Shown in pieces: positions 1 to 7,658 of a stretch of 64,000 bases of DNA; position 1 is the first letter of the stretch, and each line of letters begins with the position of its first letter. A program made the position numbers and the translations under genes. Source of the stretch: Bacillus sp. EB600 (lineage in GTDB: Bacteria; Bacillota; Bacilli; Bacillales; Cytobacillaceae); assembly GCF_024494385.1 (NCBI RefSeq), contig NZ_JAEVLT010000012.1:58334-122333 (forward strand), written 5' to 3'. The notes beneath the pieces are model-generated. The model searched no databases and was not told the DNA's origin. It saw nothing but the letters and a program-made list of their open reading frames with translations.

Positions 1-596
1 ACCATGAATAGTAAAGAAAAAAAAGCATACCCGTAGATGAAATTTAAAGCAAATTGGTAGTCTTCGTGTGAACGCGATAGCTGATCTTTCATTTCTTGTT
101 CCTGTAATGTAAAAAGTAAATCCGTTATTTGCTTTAGCCGTTCACGATTATACTTACTATCGTCCCATAAGTTTTTGTCCAAACTCTCATTTTTGTTGTT
201 TTTTTTGATAAAGATGATTTGTTCCCCAATAGACTCATAAGCTTTAAAAAGTGTATTAAATTTTGACAGTAATTCCTGAGTTTCTTTCCTGTTATCCAAT
301 TTTTCAAGTGTCTCTATTGACGAATGTATGGTTAATCGGGATTTCTCCCAATCATTTAACGTTTTAGGAAGAACATCCTTAGTGGAGACCGACGAAATCT
401 CACTTATTTCTCTGCCCATGTTACTTATTTCAGTCTGAATTGTTGTAGTAAACCTTTTTCTCTCATCTAAATCACTTATAACCTGATTCATATTGATCGT
501 TTGTTGATTTACCATCCTGATTAAGATGACTAAAAAGATGAAAAATAAAATTAAATTAAAGCCTAATCCAAAATAAAGCTTGGTTTTAAATTTCAT
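1..596 (-). CDS. N-terminal part of a membrane sensor protein (cut by window edge)
   Basis: The reading frame is open from ATG at 596 to the left edge, about 198 codons, so the gene continues outside the window. Residues 1-10 are basic and are followed by a hydrophobic membrane segment (about 8-28), then a long polar, helix-rich stretch of about 140 residues, then the start of a second hydrophobic segment at the edge. This is the layout of an extracellular four-helix-bundle sensor as in chemoreceptors, histidine kinases or diguanylate cyclases. The output domain is not visible, so the class cannot be decided. It is divergent from the DCC-family gene at 838. Confidence 0.6.
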   Translation of the reverse strand, partial: MKFKTKLYFGLGFNLILFFIFLVILIRMVNQQTINMNQVISDLDERKRFTTTIQTEISNMGREISEISSVSTKDVLPKTLNDWEKSRLTIHSSIETLEKLDNRKETQELLSKFNTLFKAYESIGEQIIFIKKNNKNESLDKNLWDDSKYNRERLKQITDLLFTLQEQEMKDQLSRSHEDYQFALNFIYGYAFFSLLFM

Positions 597-837
597 ATTT
601 TCTCCGTCCTATGAATTTTCAAATTTGACCATTCTTCGATAATACTAATTTTCATTAATGGTAGAAAAATGCTATATCTATCCTTTTTTTGATGGTTTTT
701 TTCGATAAATTAGAAAATTACAATTTTAGCGCTATTAAATAGTATAGTATAAAAGTTATAATTAGACAAACTATTGACAAATAAGAATATCGTATCTTAG
801 AAATTTTTTAGCCGGAAAGGACGGAGGTGAAATAGCG

Positions 838-1227
838 ATGGCCATTATTTTGTTTGATGGAGAATGCAATCTTTGTAATTCCAGTGTTCAATTTATTATA
901 AATAAAGACCCCGATGGATACTTTCAATTTGCATCATTACAGGGAAAGACAGGGCAAAAATTATTGAAAAAGTGTACTATTTATCACGAGATCGACAGTA
1001 TTGTTCTGATTGAAAATGACCGTTTTTATATAAAATCTAGTGCTGCTCTTAAAATTTGTAAAAAGTTAAAAGGCATTTGGAAACTTTGTTCAATTTTTGA
1101 AATCATACCACCATTTATAAGAGATTGCTTTTACGATATTGTGGCCAAAAATCGCTATAAATGGTTTGGCAGGAAAGAGAGTTGTATGGTCCCTACGCTC
1201 ACAGTGAAAAAAAGGTTCTTGGATTAA
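838..1227 (+). CDS. DCC-family thiol-disulfide oxidoreductase (DUF393, YuxK-like)
   Basis: A 129-residue protein starting MAIILFDGECNLCNSS, which carries the family signature DxxCxxC with Cys10 and Cys13 in a predicted thioredoxin-like fold. Length and N-terminus agree with the DUF393/DCC family (B. subtilis YuxK), predicted to be cytoplasmic thiol-disulfide oxidoreductases; no substrate is established. The start is supported by a GGAGGTGA ribosome site about 8 bases upstream. It appears monocistronic: the next feature downstream is the GC-rich repeat and then a terminator. Confidence 0.85.
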   Translation: MAIILFDGECNLCNSSVQFIINKDPDGYFQFASLQGKTGQKLLKKCTIYHEIDSIVLIENDRFYIKSSAALKICKKLKGIWKLCSIFEIIPPFIRDCFYDIVAKNRYKWFGRKESCMVPTLTVKKRFLD

Positions 1228-1317
1228 TTACTGACCAATCTTTTTCAACCAAAACAGAGCTAGTTTACTCGAACACTGAAAAAGTCTCCTTAAATGTATG
1301 CGTTCTTTGAAACTAGC

Positions 1318-1451
1318 CTGTTGATTTGCGCTACACTCGCTTCTCTTTCCGCTGGCGGTCAGGGGGGCCTCCTCAGCGCTATCGCGCCTGCGGGGTCTCC
1401 CCTGCACCGTACTCCCGCAGGAGTCTCCGCGCCTTCCATTCCAATCAACAG
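1318..1451. repeat. GC-rich dispersed-type repeat with nested inverted repeats
   Basis: A sharply GC-rich block in AT-rich DNA. Its ends are inverted repeats, CTGTTGATT (1318-1326) and AATCAACAG (1443-1451). Inside lies a second pair, CCTGCGGG (1387-1394) and CCCGCAGG (1414-1421). The reading frame that crosses it has no ribosome site and looks fortuitous. The form matches small dispersed, foldable intergenic elements of bacilli (REP- or MITE-like). No second copy was found in this window, so 'dispersed' rests on general resemblance only. Confidence 0.5.
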
Positions 1452-1490
1452 AGTGGTAAAATCATTAATAAGAGCTTTAACATAGTCACT

Positions 1491-1539
1491 GTAAAAAAGG
1501 TATAATACCCCATTATTGAAGGGATTATACTTTTTTTAC
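1491..1539 (+). terminator. Hairpin terminator with T-run
   Basis: Left arm 1491-1510 and right arm 1521-1539 pair across a 10-base loop (stem core GTATAAT/ATTATAC) and the right arm contains seven Ts. It could end transcription from the DCC-family gene or from the GC-rich repeat. Confidence 0.6.
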
Positions 1540-1995
1540 TGTATAATTATAGTATCAATTTCGAACGAAGGTTTTTCAGCCCTGGGTTTACGCTAACTCT
1601 ACTTTTGTTCGTTAGCATCAAGAAAAGTTTACATAATATATTTATGTTAAACTATGAGATGACTATATTCAAAATTCTAGCAAAGAACCCTCTATCCTTC
1701 AATTAGATTTGAGATTGCTCTCATCCACCAAAGGACAAAAATAAAAAATCATTATTTTTTTTAGAGTCACTGATTAACATTTCTAATGAAAAAAGGATTC
1801 TGGTATGCGGTATCGATTTCTTAATTTCTAGACAAGACTTCTCTAAATTATTGTTATCCTTCAAACACCCCCCTCTTTTTTTCCGCATTAGTGGATTTTT
1901 TTAAATATTAGTAAGTGTCCTATGCAATTCTCTAAAAGATTCATATTTTATTTAGTGAAAGCTTTTTATTCCATTTTTGTAAGGTGGTGTAAAGT
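1540..1995. other. Gene-free stretch before the Arg/Ser-repeat protein
   Basis: No credible reading frame was found. At 1942-1950 the sequence CATATTTTA fits the -10 element of mother-cell sigma-K promoters (CATAnnnTA), but no clear -35 AC was found at the expected distance. The ribosome site AAGGTGGTG precedes the ATG at 1996. Confidence 0.3.
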
Positions 1996-2592
1996 ATGTT
2001 CGGGATTAAAGAAATTGAAACTGCAGTGGAAGAAATAAAAGCCGCTGGATTGGAAGAATTTTTAGTTCAGGAACCAACTGCTGGTCCTCTTTCCCGCCGC
2101 TCCAGATCAGGGCGTTCTCGCCGCTCCAGTTCAGGACGTTCTCGCCGCTCCAGATCAGGGCGTTCTCGCCGCTTCAGATCAGGGCGTTCTCGCCGCTTCA
2201 GATCAGGGCGTTCTCGCCGCTCCAGTTCAGGGCGTTCTCGCCGCTCCAGTTCAGGGCGTTCTCGCCGCTCCAGTTCAGGGCGTTCTCGCCGCTCCAGTTC
2301 AGGGCGTTCTCGCCGCTTCAGATCAGGGCGTTCTCGCCGCTCCAGTTCAGGGCGTTCTCGCCGCTCCAGTTCAGGGCGTTCTCGCCGCTCCAGTTCAGGG
2401 CGTTCTCGCCGCTCCAGTTCAAGGCGTTCTCGCCGCTCCAGTTCAGGGCGTTCTCGCCGCTCCAGTTCAGGGCGTTCTCGCCGCTCCAGTTCAGGGCGTT
2501 CTCGCCGCTCCAGTTCAAGGCGTTCTCGCCGCTCTAGATCTGACATTTCCTCATTGGTGGATCAATTTATAAACCGAGATCGCTTATCTTAA
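1996..2592 (+). CDS. Arg/Ser-repeat low-complexity protein, candidate spore coat component (copy 1)
   Basis: A 198-residue protein. Residues 1-34 form a conserved, probably amphipathic head (MFGIKEIETAVEE...) shared almost exactly with the gene at 2920. Residues about 35-180 are tandem 8-residue units of the type GRSRRSSS (24 bases each, with RFRS and RSRS variants), followed by a short non-repeated tail ending INRDRLS. The tail region is very basic and rich in possible Ser phosphorylation sites. The CotG-like style and the neighbouring GerP-like genes suggest a spore coat or exosporium protein, but no homology could be verified. An AAGGTGGTG ribosome site supports the start. Confidence 0.65.
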   Translation: MFGIKEIETAVEEIKAAGLEEFLVQEPTAGPLSRRSRSGRSRRSSSGRSRRSRSGRSRRFRSGRSRRFRSGRSRRSSSGRSRRSSSGRSRRSSSGRSRRSSSGRSRRFRSGRSRRSSSGRSRRSSSGRSRRSSSGRSRRSSSRRSRRSSSGRSRRSSSGRSRRSSSGRSRRSSSRRSRRSRSDISSLVDQFINRDRLS

Positions 2593-2610
2593 ATAGAGAA
2601 TAAAGATAAT

Positions 2611-2642
2611 AAGTAGAGAAGGATAAATTCTCTACTTTTTTA
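2611..2642 (+). terminator. Terminator of Arg/Ser-repeat gene, copy 1
   Basis: AAGTAGAGAA (2611-2620) pairs with TTCTCTACTT, followed by Ts. The same stem follows the paralogue at 3297-3331, so the terminator was duplicated with the gene. Confidence 0.75.
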
Positions 2643-2649
2643 TATATGC

Positions 2650-2880
2650 TTATCGGGGCTGAATGCTATATTTACGAAAAAATGTAGAAAATGGGCCAAT
2701 ATCGTCTACCAATGGGATATACCTTCTGAATACATACCTTCTCTGCTCCTTTTCACTCTTAAAGAATATATGATATGGACCGCCCCATTCATGATTTTTA
2801 TCGATTGCAACATTTCTGCTTTTATCCCGCTTTTCATGTATTTTTTTTAAAATAAGCTAAATGCTCAGGCAAATCACGTT
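2650..2880 (-). pseudogene. Unrecognised gene remnant between the two Arg/Ser-repeat genes
   Basis: On the minus strand a coding-like frame reads HEKRDKSRNVAIDKNHEWGG and ends ...RRYIPLVDDIGPFSTFF...SIQPR with TAA at 2650-2652. The preceding codons (DLPEHLAYFKK) are in another frame. The switch falls at a run of eight As around 2850-2858. There is no start codon; a TAA lies just upstream. The amino-acid make-up looks like real protein, not a shadow, but I do not recognise the family. Confidence 0.4.
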
Positions 2881-2919
2881 ATAAGTTCATATTTTGGTGT
2901 AATAAGGAGGTGTTATATT

Positions 2920-3216
2920 ATGTTTGGCATTAAAGAAATTGAAACTGCAGTTGAGGAAATGAAAGTTGCTGGATTGGAAGAATTCTTAGTTCAAGAACCT
3001 ACTGCTGGTCCTCTTTCCCGCCGTTCTAGTCGACGCTCCGGGCCAGGGCGTTCCCGTCGCTCGGGTCCAGGACGCCGTCGTACTTCTGGCCGCCGTCGCA
3101 CTTCTGGTCGCCGTCGCACTTCGGGCCGCCGTCGCACTTCGGGCCGCCGTCGCACTTCTGGTCGCCGTCGCACTTCGGGCCGCCGTCGCACTTCTGGTCG
3201 CCGTCGATCTAGTTAA
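2920..3216 (+). CDS. Arg-repeat low-complexity protein, candidate spore coat component (copy 2)
   Basis: A 98-residue paralogue of the gene at 1996. The head (residues 1-34) differs from copy 1 at only a few positions (for example Met-Lys-Val for Ile-Lys-Ala). The tail is made of 6-residue units RRRTSG (18 bases each, about eight copies) instead of the 8-residue units of copy 1. The protein is extremely basic. The TAAGGAGGTG ribosome site is strong. CATATTTTG at 2888-2896 resembles the CATATTTTA box upstream of copy 1, hinting at shared sporulation control. The function is inferred only from composition and context. Confidence 0.65.
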   Translation: MFGIKEIETAVEEMKVAGLEEFLVQEPTAGPLSRRSSRRSGPGRSRRSGPGRRRTSGRRRTSGRRRTSGRRRTSGRRRTSGRRRTSGRRRTSGRRRSS

Positions 3217-3296
3217 GGACGTCACCACTCCAGTTAGAATGTTTTTCTTTTCAAATTAGAATTTTTATTAACTCCTACAATAAGTTAATAAAAAAG

Positions 3297-3331
3297 TTAA
3301 AAGTAGAGAAATTTGATTTCTCTACTTTTAT
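3297..3331 (+). terminator. Terminator of Arg-repeat gene, copy 2
   Basis: AAAAGTAGAGAAA pairs with TTTCTCTACTTTT across a 5-base loop; it is nearly the same stem as at 2611-2642. The rest of 3217-3562 shows no gene. Confidence 0.75.
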
Positions 3332-3562
3332 TATGGTTGTTATTTTTATCCATATTTCACCTTTCTTTTATCTATTGGAATATTTTCTATAGAAGTTTTC
3401 GATAACTGCTGAAGTAAAAAAAATCGTGGAATTTAAAGAAAGAGTACAAGCCTTGACAAAAATTATGTTCATGAATTTTCCCTTAATCGAATAGACTTTA
3501 AGATAAATAACATTTGTCATGCCTGCTTCCTTTGAATTGGCCAACTAGAAAGGAGAATGGAC

Positions 3563-3793
3563 TTGTTCTTTATTCCTGCAAAAGTAAATATTGGCGGTAT
3601 CAAAATCAATAGTCCTGATCATCTCAGCTCCGTTTCTTTCGGGCAAAATTTCATTATTGGTGAAAATGTCGCTGGTAAAAAAAATCAAGGCTTTGGCCAG
3701 CAAATGGCTGATTTTACAATGGTAGCGGTCCCTATTCAAATTACTCTGGATAACGATTTGATTGACATCCCCTCCATAAAAATAAATAAATAG
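3563..3793 (+). CDS. GerPA/GerPF-like spore protein (type A, copy 1)
   Basis: A 76-residue protein with the pattern of the GerPA/GerPF family (PF10676): VNIGGIKINS, then SSVSFGQNF, then KKNQGFGQQ. Family members sit in the inner spore coat and help germinants reach their receptors. TTG at 3563 is preferred over ATG at 3557 because the AAGGAG site is only 2 bases from the ATG but 8 from the TTG. It is the first gene of a probable four-gene operon in which types A and B alternate. Confidence 0.75.
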   Translation: MFFIPAKVNIGGIKINSPDHLSSVSFGQNFIIGENVAGKKNQGFGQQMADFTMVAVPIQITLDNDLIDIPSIKINK

Positions 3794-3836
3794 GCTTTAT
3801 AATTCTTTCAAAATTAAGAAGAAAGGTGTGATTTCC

Positions 3837-4070
3837 TTGATTATTGCACCGATGGCAATTAATTTTCTAGGCGTTAAAGTAAATGCTATCGACAATTCTT
3901 CCATACTAAATCTTGGACCAAACCAATATATTGATCAATTCACCTCATATAAAAGGAACCAAGGAGTTGGTGAACAAAACGGCGATCTTTCGCCAATCAA
4001 TATTCCAATTTCCTGGGTGGTGGACCCTGATTTATCTGATAGTTATACAGCGAAAAACAGCCTTGTTTAA
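3837..4070 (+). CDS. GerPA/GerPF-like spore protein (type B, copy 1)
   Basis: A 77-residue protein with the motif order VKVNAIDNSS, LNLGPNQYIDQF, YKRNQGVGEQNGDLSP typical of PF10676-type proteins. It resembles the protein encoded at 4505 over its whole length. By analogy with that gene (both begin Leu/Met-Ile-x-Ala-Pro-Met) the start is TTG at 3837, 8-9 bases after AGAAAGGTG, rather than GTG at 3828. It probably acts in the inner coat during germination, like other family members. Confidence 0.75.
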   Translation: MIIAPMAINFLGVKVNAIDNSSILNLGPNQYIDQFTSYKRNQGVGEQNGDLSPINIPISWVVDPDLSDSYTAKNSLV

Positions 4071-4241
4071 GTGGGTTTTCCACTCAAAAAATCAACTGAC
4101 TTTTTTGACTCAACCCTTACAATAGCCCTTCAGTTATTTTACTTACGCAATCTATTTTGATAAGCAATAGCTTAACCGTCGTAGTGCCCCTCGAATATGT
4201 TCTTTAGCATCCTTTAAATTAACCATAAGGGGGAGATAAAG

Positions 4242-4499
4242 TTGCCGGTACCAGTTCCGTATATAAATATAAACATTTGCGTTATCAAAATTAATTCATT
4301 TGAAAATGCTTCGGCTGTCAATATAGGCCAAAATTTATTAGCTGAATGGCATAACTCAGATAAAAAGAATCAGGGCTATGGCCAGAATTTCGGAGATTCA
4401 AGTGAGTTTGTTGCCAACCGGAGCTGTGTGGACGACCGCGACCAGATAGATTCTCCTTCTTCGTTCGAATCTGGACAAAATCCAAATTCATTGAGGTGA
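4242..4499 (+). CDS. GerPA/GerPF-like spore protein (type A, copy 2)
   Basis: An 85-residue protein related to the type A protein at 3563: INICVIKINSFENASAVNIG followed by KKNQGYGQNFGD. It differs by a longer, charged C-terminus rich in Asp and Ser. The start is TTG at 4242 behind a very strong AAGGGGGAG site. The stop lies 5 bases before the TTG of the next gene, so the two are surely cotranscribed. The 170 bases between 4070 and 4242 show no hairpin. Confidence 0.75.
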   Translation: MPVPVPYININICVIKINSFENASAVNIGQNLLAEWHNSDKKNQGYGQNFGDSSEFVANRSCVDDRDQIDSPSSFESGQNPNSLR

Positions 4500-4504
4500 T
4501 CTAA

Positions 4505-4738
4505 TTGATTTTCGCACCGATGGTCGTCAACCTTTTAGGCATAAAGATCAATGTTCTTGACCATTCCTCCTTAATGAATATGGGTCCAAACCAATTTATT
4601 GACCAATTTGTTTCATACAAACGAAATCAAGGCTTCGGTGAACAAAATGGCGACCTTTCTCCCGTCATTATTCCAATTTCCTGTATCATTGACTCTGATA
4701 TAAGCGACAGTTGGACAGCAAAAAACAGTATAATATAA
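4505..4738 (+). CDS. GerPA/GerPF-like spore protein (type B, copy 2)
   Basis: A 77-residue protein, full-length paralogue of the protein at 3837: VNLLGIKINVLDHSS, MNMGPNQFIDQF, YKRNQGFGEQNGDLSP and the same ending TAKNS followed by two residues. The start is TTG at 4505 after GAGGTG. Together the four genes form an A-B-A'-B' arrangement, best explained by tandem duplication of a two-gene unit. A very strong terminator follows. Confidence 0.75.
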   Translation: MIFAPMVVNLLGIKINVLDHSSLMNMGPNQFIDQFVSYKRNQGFGEQNGDLSPVIIPISCIIDSDISDSWTAKNSII

Positions 4739-4777
4739 CCATAAAACTAGTGGTGCCACCAGTAATAAATTACAAAT

Positions 4778-4819
4778 AACAAAACAACACGACAGCTTAG
4801 GCTGCCGTGTTGTTTTGTT
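4778..4819 (+). terminator. Strong terminator of the GerP-like operon
   Basis: A 19-base stem (4778-4796 with 4801-4819, one mismatch) closes a TTAG loop. The stem is flanked by A-rich and T-rich ends, so it can work in both directions. 4820-5055 shows no gene. Confidence 0.85.
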
Positions 4820-5055
4820 ATACAGATGGCTATCTAGCTGTTCAAACGGGAAATCAAACAAATTCTAAAAGGTCGAAACCTATATAAAGATCGTGGTACA
4901 ACATTTTAGCAATCTATCGAAAGCCTTGAATAGGTATTTAGTCATTAATTGTCAATTAATATTCACAGTTACCAAGTTTAATTTAGTACTTACTATGCTA
5001 TTATTTTCCTATAAATTATGAATTCAGAATGTACTTTACTATAAAAGTGAGTGTG

Positions 5056-5241
5056 ATGGATTCCATGCTACGTTTGGATGAGTTGCAATATAAAAGAGGG
5101 CTGCTTCAAAAAATTGAGTCACTTAGAATACAGCTAACCCATATTGGAATTGAAAAGGGGTTTAATGACAAAAAAAACATAGAAATAAGTCAAGAGCTTG
5201 ACAATTATATTTTAAAATACCAATCTCTTAAAACCTATTAG
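5056..5241 (+). CDS. Spo0E-like aspartyl-phosphate phosphatase
   Basis: About 61 residues, starting at ATG 5056 (alternatives upstream at 5029 in the same frame; no strong ribosome site decides). The sequence shows the two-helix Spo0E layout and ends with the family signature SQELD at the head of the second helix, followed by NYILKYQ. Spo0E-like proteins dephosphorylate response regulators of the sporulation phosphorelay (Spo0A-P) and so delay sporulation. It lies next to an Sda-like gene, another brake on the same phosphorelay. Confidence 0.75.
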   Translation: MDSMLRLDELQYKRGLLQKIESLRIQLTHIGIEKGFNDKKNIEISQELDNYILKYQSLKTY

Positions 5242-5376
5242 CTAATGTACAATTACTACTATCACTTTTGTTAAAAATTCATATCTTTATGACTTATTTG
5301 TGAATTATTGTCTTTTTACCCCCAAAAAAATATTTAATTAGATAATCCATATTATAAGAAAAAAGAGGGATCTATT

Positions 5377-5520
5377 TTGGAATCTTTGCAAATGTTACAA
5401 GACAATTTACTAATAAAGGCCTACAAAAGTGCGGTACAATTAAAACTTTCAAGTGATTTTATTACTCTTCTCACAGATGAAATCGAAAAAAGAAATCTTT
5501 TCATTATCGATTTAGCCTAA
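5377..5520 (+). CDS. sda: Sda-like sporulation kinase inhibitor
   Basis: A 47-residue protein, LESLQMLQDNLLIKAYKSAV and onward, ending IEKRNL plus a short tail. It follows the Sda pattern: a short helix with DxLLIxxY, then Asp-Phe-Ile and E-I-E-K/R-R. In B. subtilis Sda is a helical hairpin that binds KinA and blocks autophosphorylation when replication is disturbed. The TTG at 5377 sits 6-7 bases after AGAGGG; ATG at 5392 is an alternative that would remove five residues. A weak terminator follows at 5659. Confidence 0.7.
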   Translation: MESLQMLQDNLLIKAYKSAVQLKLSSDFITLLTDEIEKRNLFIIDLA

Positions 5521-5658
5521 ACAAAAAGCAGGTTCTATATCATAATCAATACAAACTGAATTTAGTTTTGATTAAACCAACCTCAAAAAAAAAAAACGAA
5601 ACCACGAAGATTATTGATTTTTATATAAATAAAATTATTTCTTATTAATTTTTCATTA

Positions 5659-5690
5659 AACGACGGGATCCATTAGGATTACCGTCGTTT
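5659..5690 (+). terminator. Probable terminator downstream of the sda-like gene
   Basis: AACGACGG (5659-5666) pairs with CCGTCGTT (5682-5689), followed by T-rich DNA. Confidence 0.6.
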
Positions 5691-5843
5691 CTTGTTAACG
5701 GAAGAAAATATTTTTACTATTAATCATAAAATTTGATGAAAAATGAAGATAAATTTTTCAGTAGGCATGCAGGAAAATAGCGCCCCTTTCCCAAAATTAT
5801 AAGAGGACAATAACGAACTAATAAGAGAAAGGTGGTCATTGTC

Positions 5844-6029
5844 GTGAGCATGGATTTAACCATACAACAAATCGCCGAAGGAATTCCTAAGTCACTATTA
5901 AATGCAACAGATAAAGACTTAGAAGGCTTTCAAAAAATTATCGATGAAACTATTAAATTAAGAGAAGGCCATAGAAATCTTCAAAAGATGATTAAAACCT
6001 TTTCTTCTTCAATGATACAGCGATCATAA
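5844..6029 (+). CDS. Small helical protein of unknown function
   Basis: About 61 residues from GTG 5844 (8 bases after AAAGGTGG; an upstream GTG at 5832 overlaps the ribosome site and is unlikely). The sequence is polar and helix-rich with IAEGIPKSLL and KIIDETIKLREG; no Cys, no membrane segment. I do not recognise a family. It stands alone between terminators, and its size suggests a small regulator or structural protein; this is open. Confidence 0.5.
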   Translation: MSMDLTIQQIAEGIPKSLLNATDKDLEGFQKIIDETIKLREGHRNLQKMIKTFSSSMIQRS

Positions 6030-6041
6030 GTTTTATAACAA

Positions 6042-6082
6042 ATCGAAAGGGAAGGTGATATATCCATCTCCCCTTTCGATTC
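6042..6082 (+). terminator. Terminator of the small protein gene
   Basis: AATCGAAAGGG pairs with CCCTTTCGATT. The remaining bases to 6398 hold nothing I can support. Confidence 0.75.
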
Positions 6083-6398
6083 TTCAAGATTTGGTTGGTG
6101 ACATTTGACCTAAAAGTAGTTCGATTATTTTATTTAAAATTGGTTATACGGATGTCTTGAATGTATGCCCAGCTTTTCTGCCATGCAAAAAATGATTTTG
6201 AATAAGATGTAAGAAAGTAAATTAGAAAAAACGAGATCTGTTATAGAATAAACAAAAAGTAGTTACCCTTACCAACTAATATTCAATGGAAACTATAACG
6301 CTTATTATATAAATGTCACTAGATGAATAGTAAACCGGATTAAGCTTTTGCTAATCTACATGATACAATAAGTCTAACCATTTAGGGAGGCGGCAAAA

Positions 6399-7076
6399 AT
6401 GTGTGGCAGGTTTACGTTATTTGCAAATTATAATGATATTATTGATCGGTTCGACATTCAGGCAGCTATCCAGGAGGAACTGTATCTCCCTAGTTATAAT
6501 ATCGCTCCTTCTAATTCTGTTTTATCAGTTATAAACGACGGCACAAAAAACAGATTAGGGTTTCTAAGATGGGGATTAATCCCTCCATGGGCTAAAGATG
6601 AAAAAATTGGTTACAAGCTAATTAACGCTAGAGCAGAAACATTAATAGTAAAGCCAAGCTTCCGTGATGCCTATAAAAAAAGACGATGCATAGTAATTGC
6701 TGATAGTTTTTATGAATGGAAACGAAATCAGAATAAAACAAAAACACCAATGCGGATAAAATTAAAATCAAATAAATTATTTGCCATGGCAGGTCTGTGG
6801 GAACGCTGGAAATCACCAGAGGGGAATACCATTTATTCCTGCACAGTGATTACAACAGCACCTAATGAACTGATGAAAGACATCCATGATCGAATGCCTG
6901 TTATTTTAAGACCAGAAAATGAGAAAGTCTGGTTAAATCCAGTGATAAATGAATTAAATTCATTAAATCATTTATTAGAGCCTCTTCCTGAAGAAATGAT
7001 GGAGGCTTATGAAGTATCAAGTTTAGTAAATTCACCAAAGAATAATTCACCTAATTTAATCCAACAAATCTGCTAA
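6399..7076 (+). CDS. SRAP-family abasic-site processing protein (YedK/HMCES type)
   Basis: A 225-residue cytoplasmic protein. Met1 is followed by the invariant Cys2 (MCGRF), which after Met removal forms a thiazolidine crosslink with abasic sites in single-stranded DNA. The other active-site residues are visible: Asn77 in NARAE, Glu106 in FYEW, and His163 in IHDRMPVIL. Length fits the family. The GGGAGGCGG ribosome site fixes the start. It appears monocistronic, and I found no LexA-type box in the 300 bases upstream. Confidence 0.92.
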   Translation: MCGRFTLFANYNDIIDRFDIQAAIQEELYLPSYNIAPSNSVLSVINDGTKNRLGFLRWGLIPPWAKDEKIGYKLINARAETLIVKPSFRDAYKKRRCIVIADSFYEWKRNQNKTKTPMRIKLKSNKLFAMAGLWERWKSPEGNTIYSCTVITTAPNELMKDIHDRMPVILRPENEKVWLNPVINELNSLNHLLEPLPEEMMEAYEVSSLVNSPKNNSPNLIQQIC

Positions 7077-7112
7077 CAATAGTATAACAATGAAAAATAA
7101 GCCCAAAACTCA

Positions 7113-7548
7113 CTAGAGTAATGCGCTTAATTCTTTAGTCATTTGTTTGACCAACTCTGGTCTGCCATGAAATTGTGCTGGGGTATTTTGATAAAGCATA
7201 ATTCGCCAGTTTCCTTTAACCTTCACCGTTACGAGCGTGTGGTGAGTATTTACACTTGAATTAATTTTATTGCTTCCTGGAGGCACCATCCCTGCTATTG
7301 CCCGTAATATAGCTGTATCTGAACTAAGAAAACGGACGTTTTTTTATCTTGCTTACATACCGAGCAGTCGGGTGGCTTTCAAATATAGGGTCCAGGTGGG
7401 AAAAAATCTCATCAGGACTAATCACCTGACTCCCATCAAATCCAATCATCTCACCATCCCCAGTAAAAAGGTCAGCCATCTCACGTGCGTTTCGATTGTT
7501 CCATGCATTCAATAGTTGTTGATAAAGTGCTTGGATTTCAGACTCCAT
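7113..7548 (-). pseudogene. SnoaL/NTF2-like (SgcJ/EcaC-type) protein, frameshifted
   Basis: Starts at ATG 7548 behind GGGGGAAT. The first 65 or so residues (ALYQQLLNAWNNRNAREMAD, then LFTGDGEMIGFDG) are the cone-shaped NTF2 fold of the SgcJ/EcaC family. At a run of seven Ts near 7338-7344 the frame shifts. The other frame continues the family pattern (AGMVPPGSNKINSSVNTHHT, then VKGNWRIMLYQNTPAQFHG) to TAG at 7113. A single base change in the homopolymer would restore about 145 residues, so this may be a sequencing error or a recent mutation. The family has no assigned substrate. Confidence 0.75.
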
Positions 7549-7658
7549 CCTAATTCCCCCCTAAAAAGTTTTATGTATTCAAACTTACAAATTTATCTTA
7601 GTATACTCTTTGTCCTCAATCAATTTTTTAGCAGTATTGTGAAACATCACCAAGGAAA

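Noticed and set aside
1294..1485. A 63-codon frame through the GC-rich block
   Set aside because: No ribosome site, composition fits the folded repeat, and the ends coincide with no protein-like pattern.
2090..2540. Repeat array resembling a CRISPR
   Set aside because: The units are contiguous 24-base coding repeats without spacers, and no cas genes are present. The same holds for 33240-33900 and 7780-8020.
2067..2546. A 159-codon minus-strand frame rich in Leu-Glu-Arg-Arg-Glu
   Set aside because: It is the antisense shadow of the Arg/Ser repeat at 1996-2592. The 24-base unit keeps other frames open; no ribosome site is present. The same applies to minus-strand frames over 2986-3228.
7324..7548. 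Programmed frameshift in the SnoaL-like gene
   Set aside because: The shift falls at a plain run of seven T/A without a stimulatory hairpin or Shine-Dalgarno signal; mutation or read error is the simpler reading.
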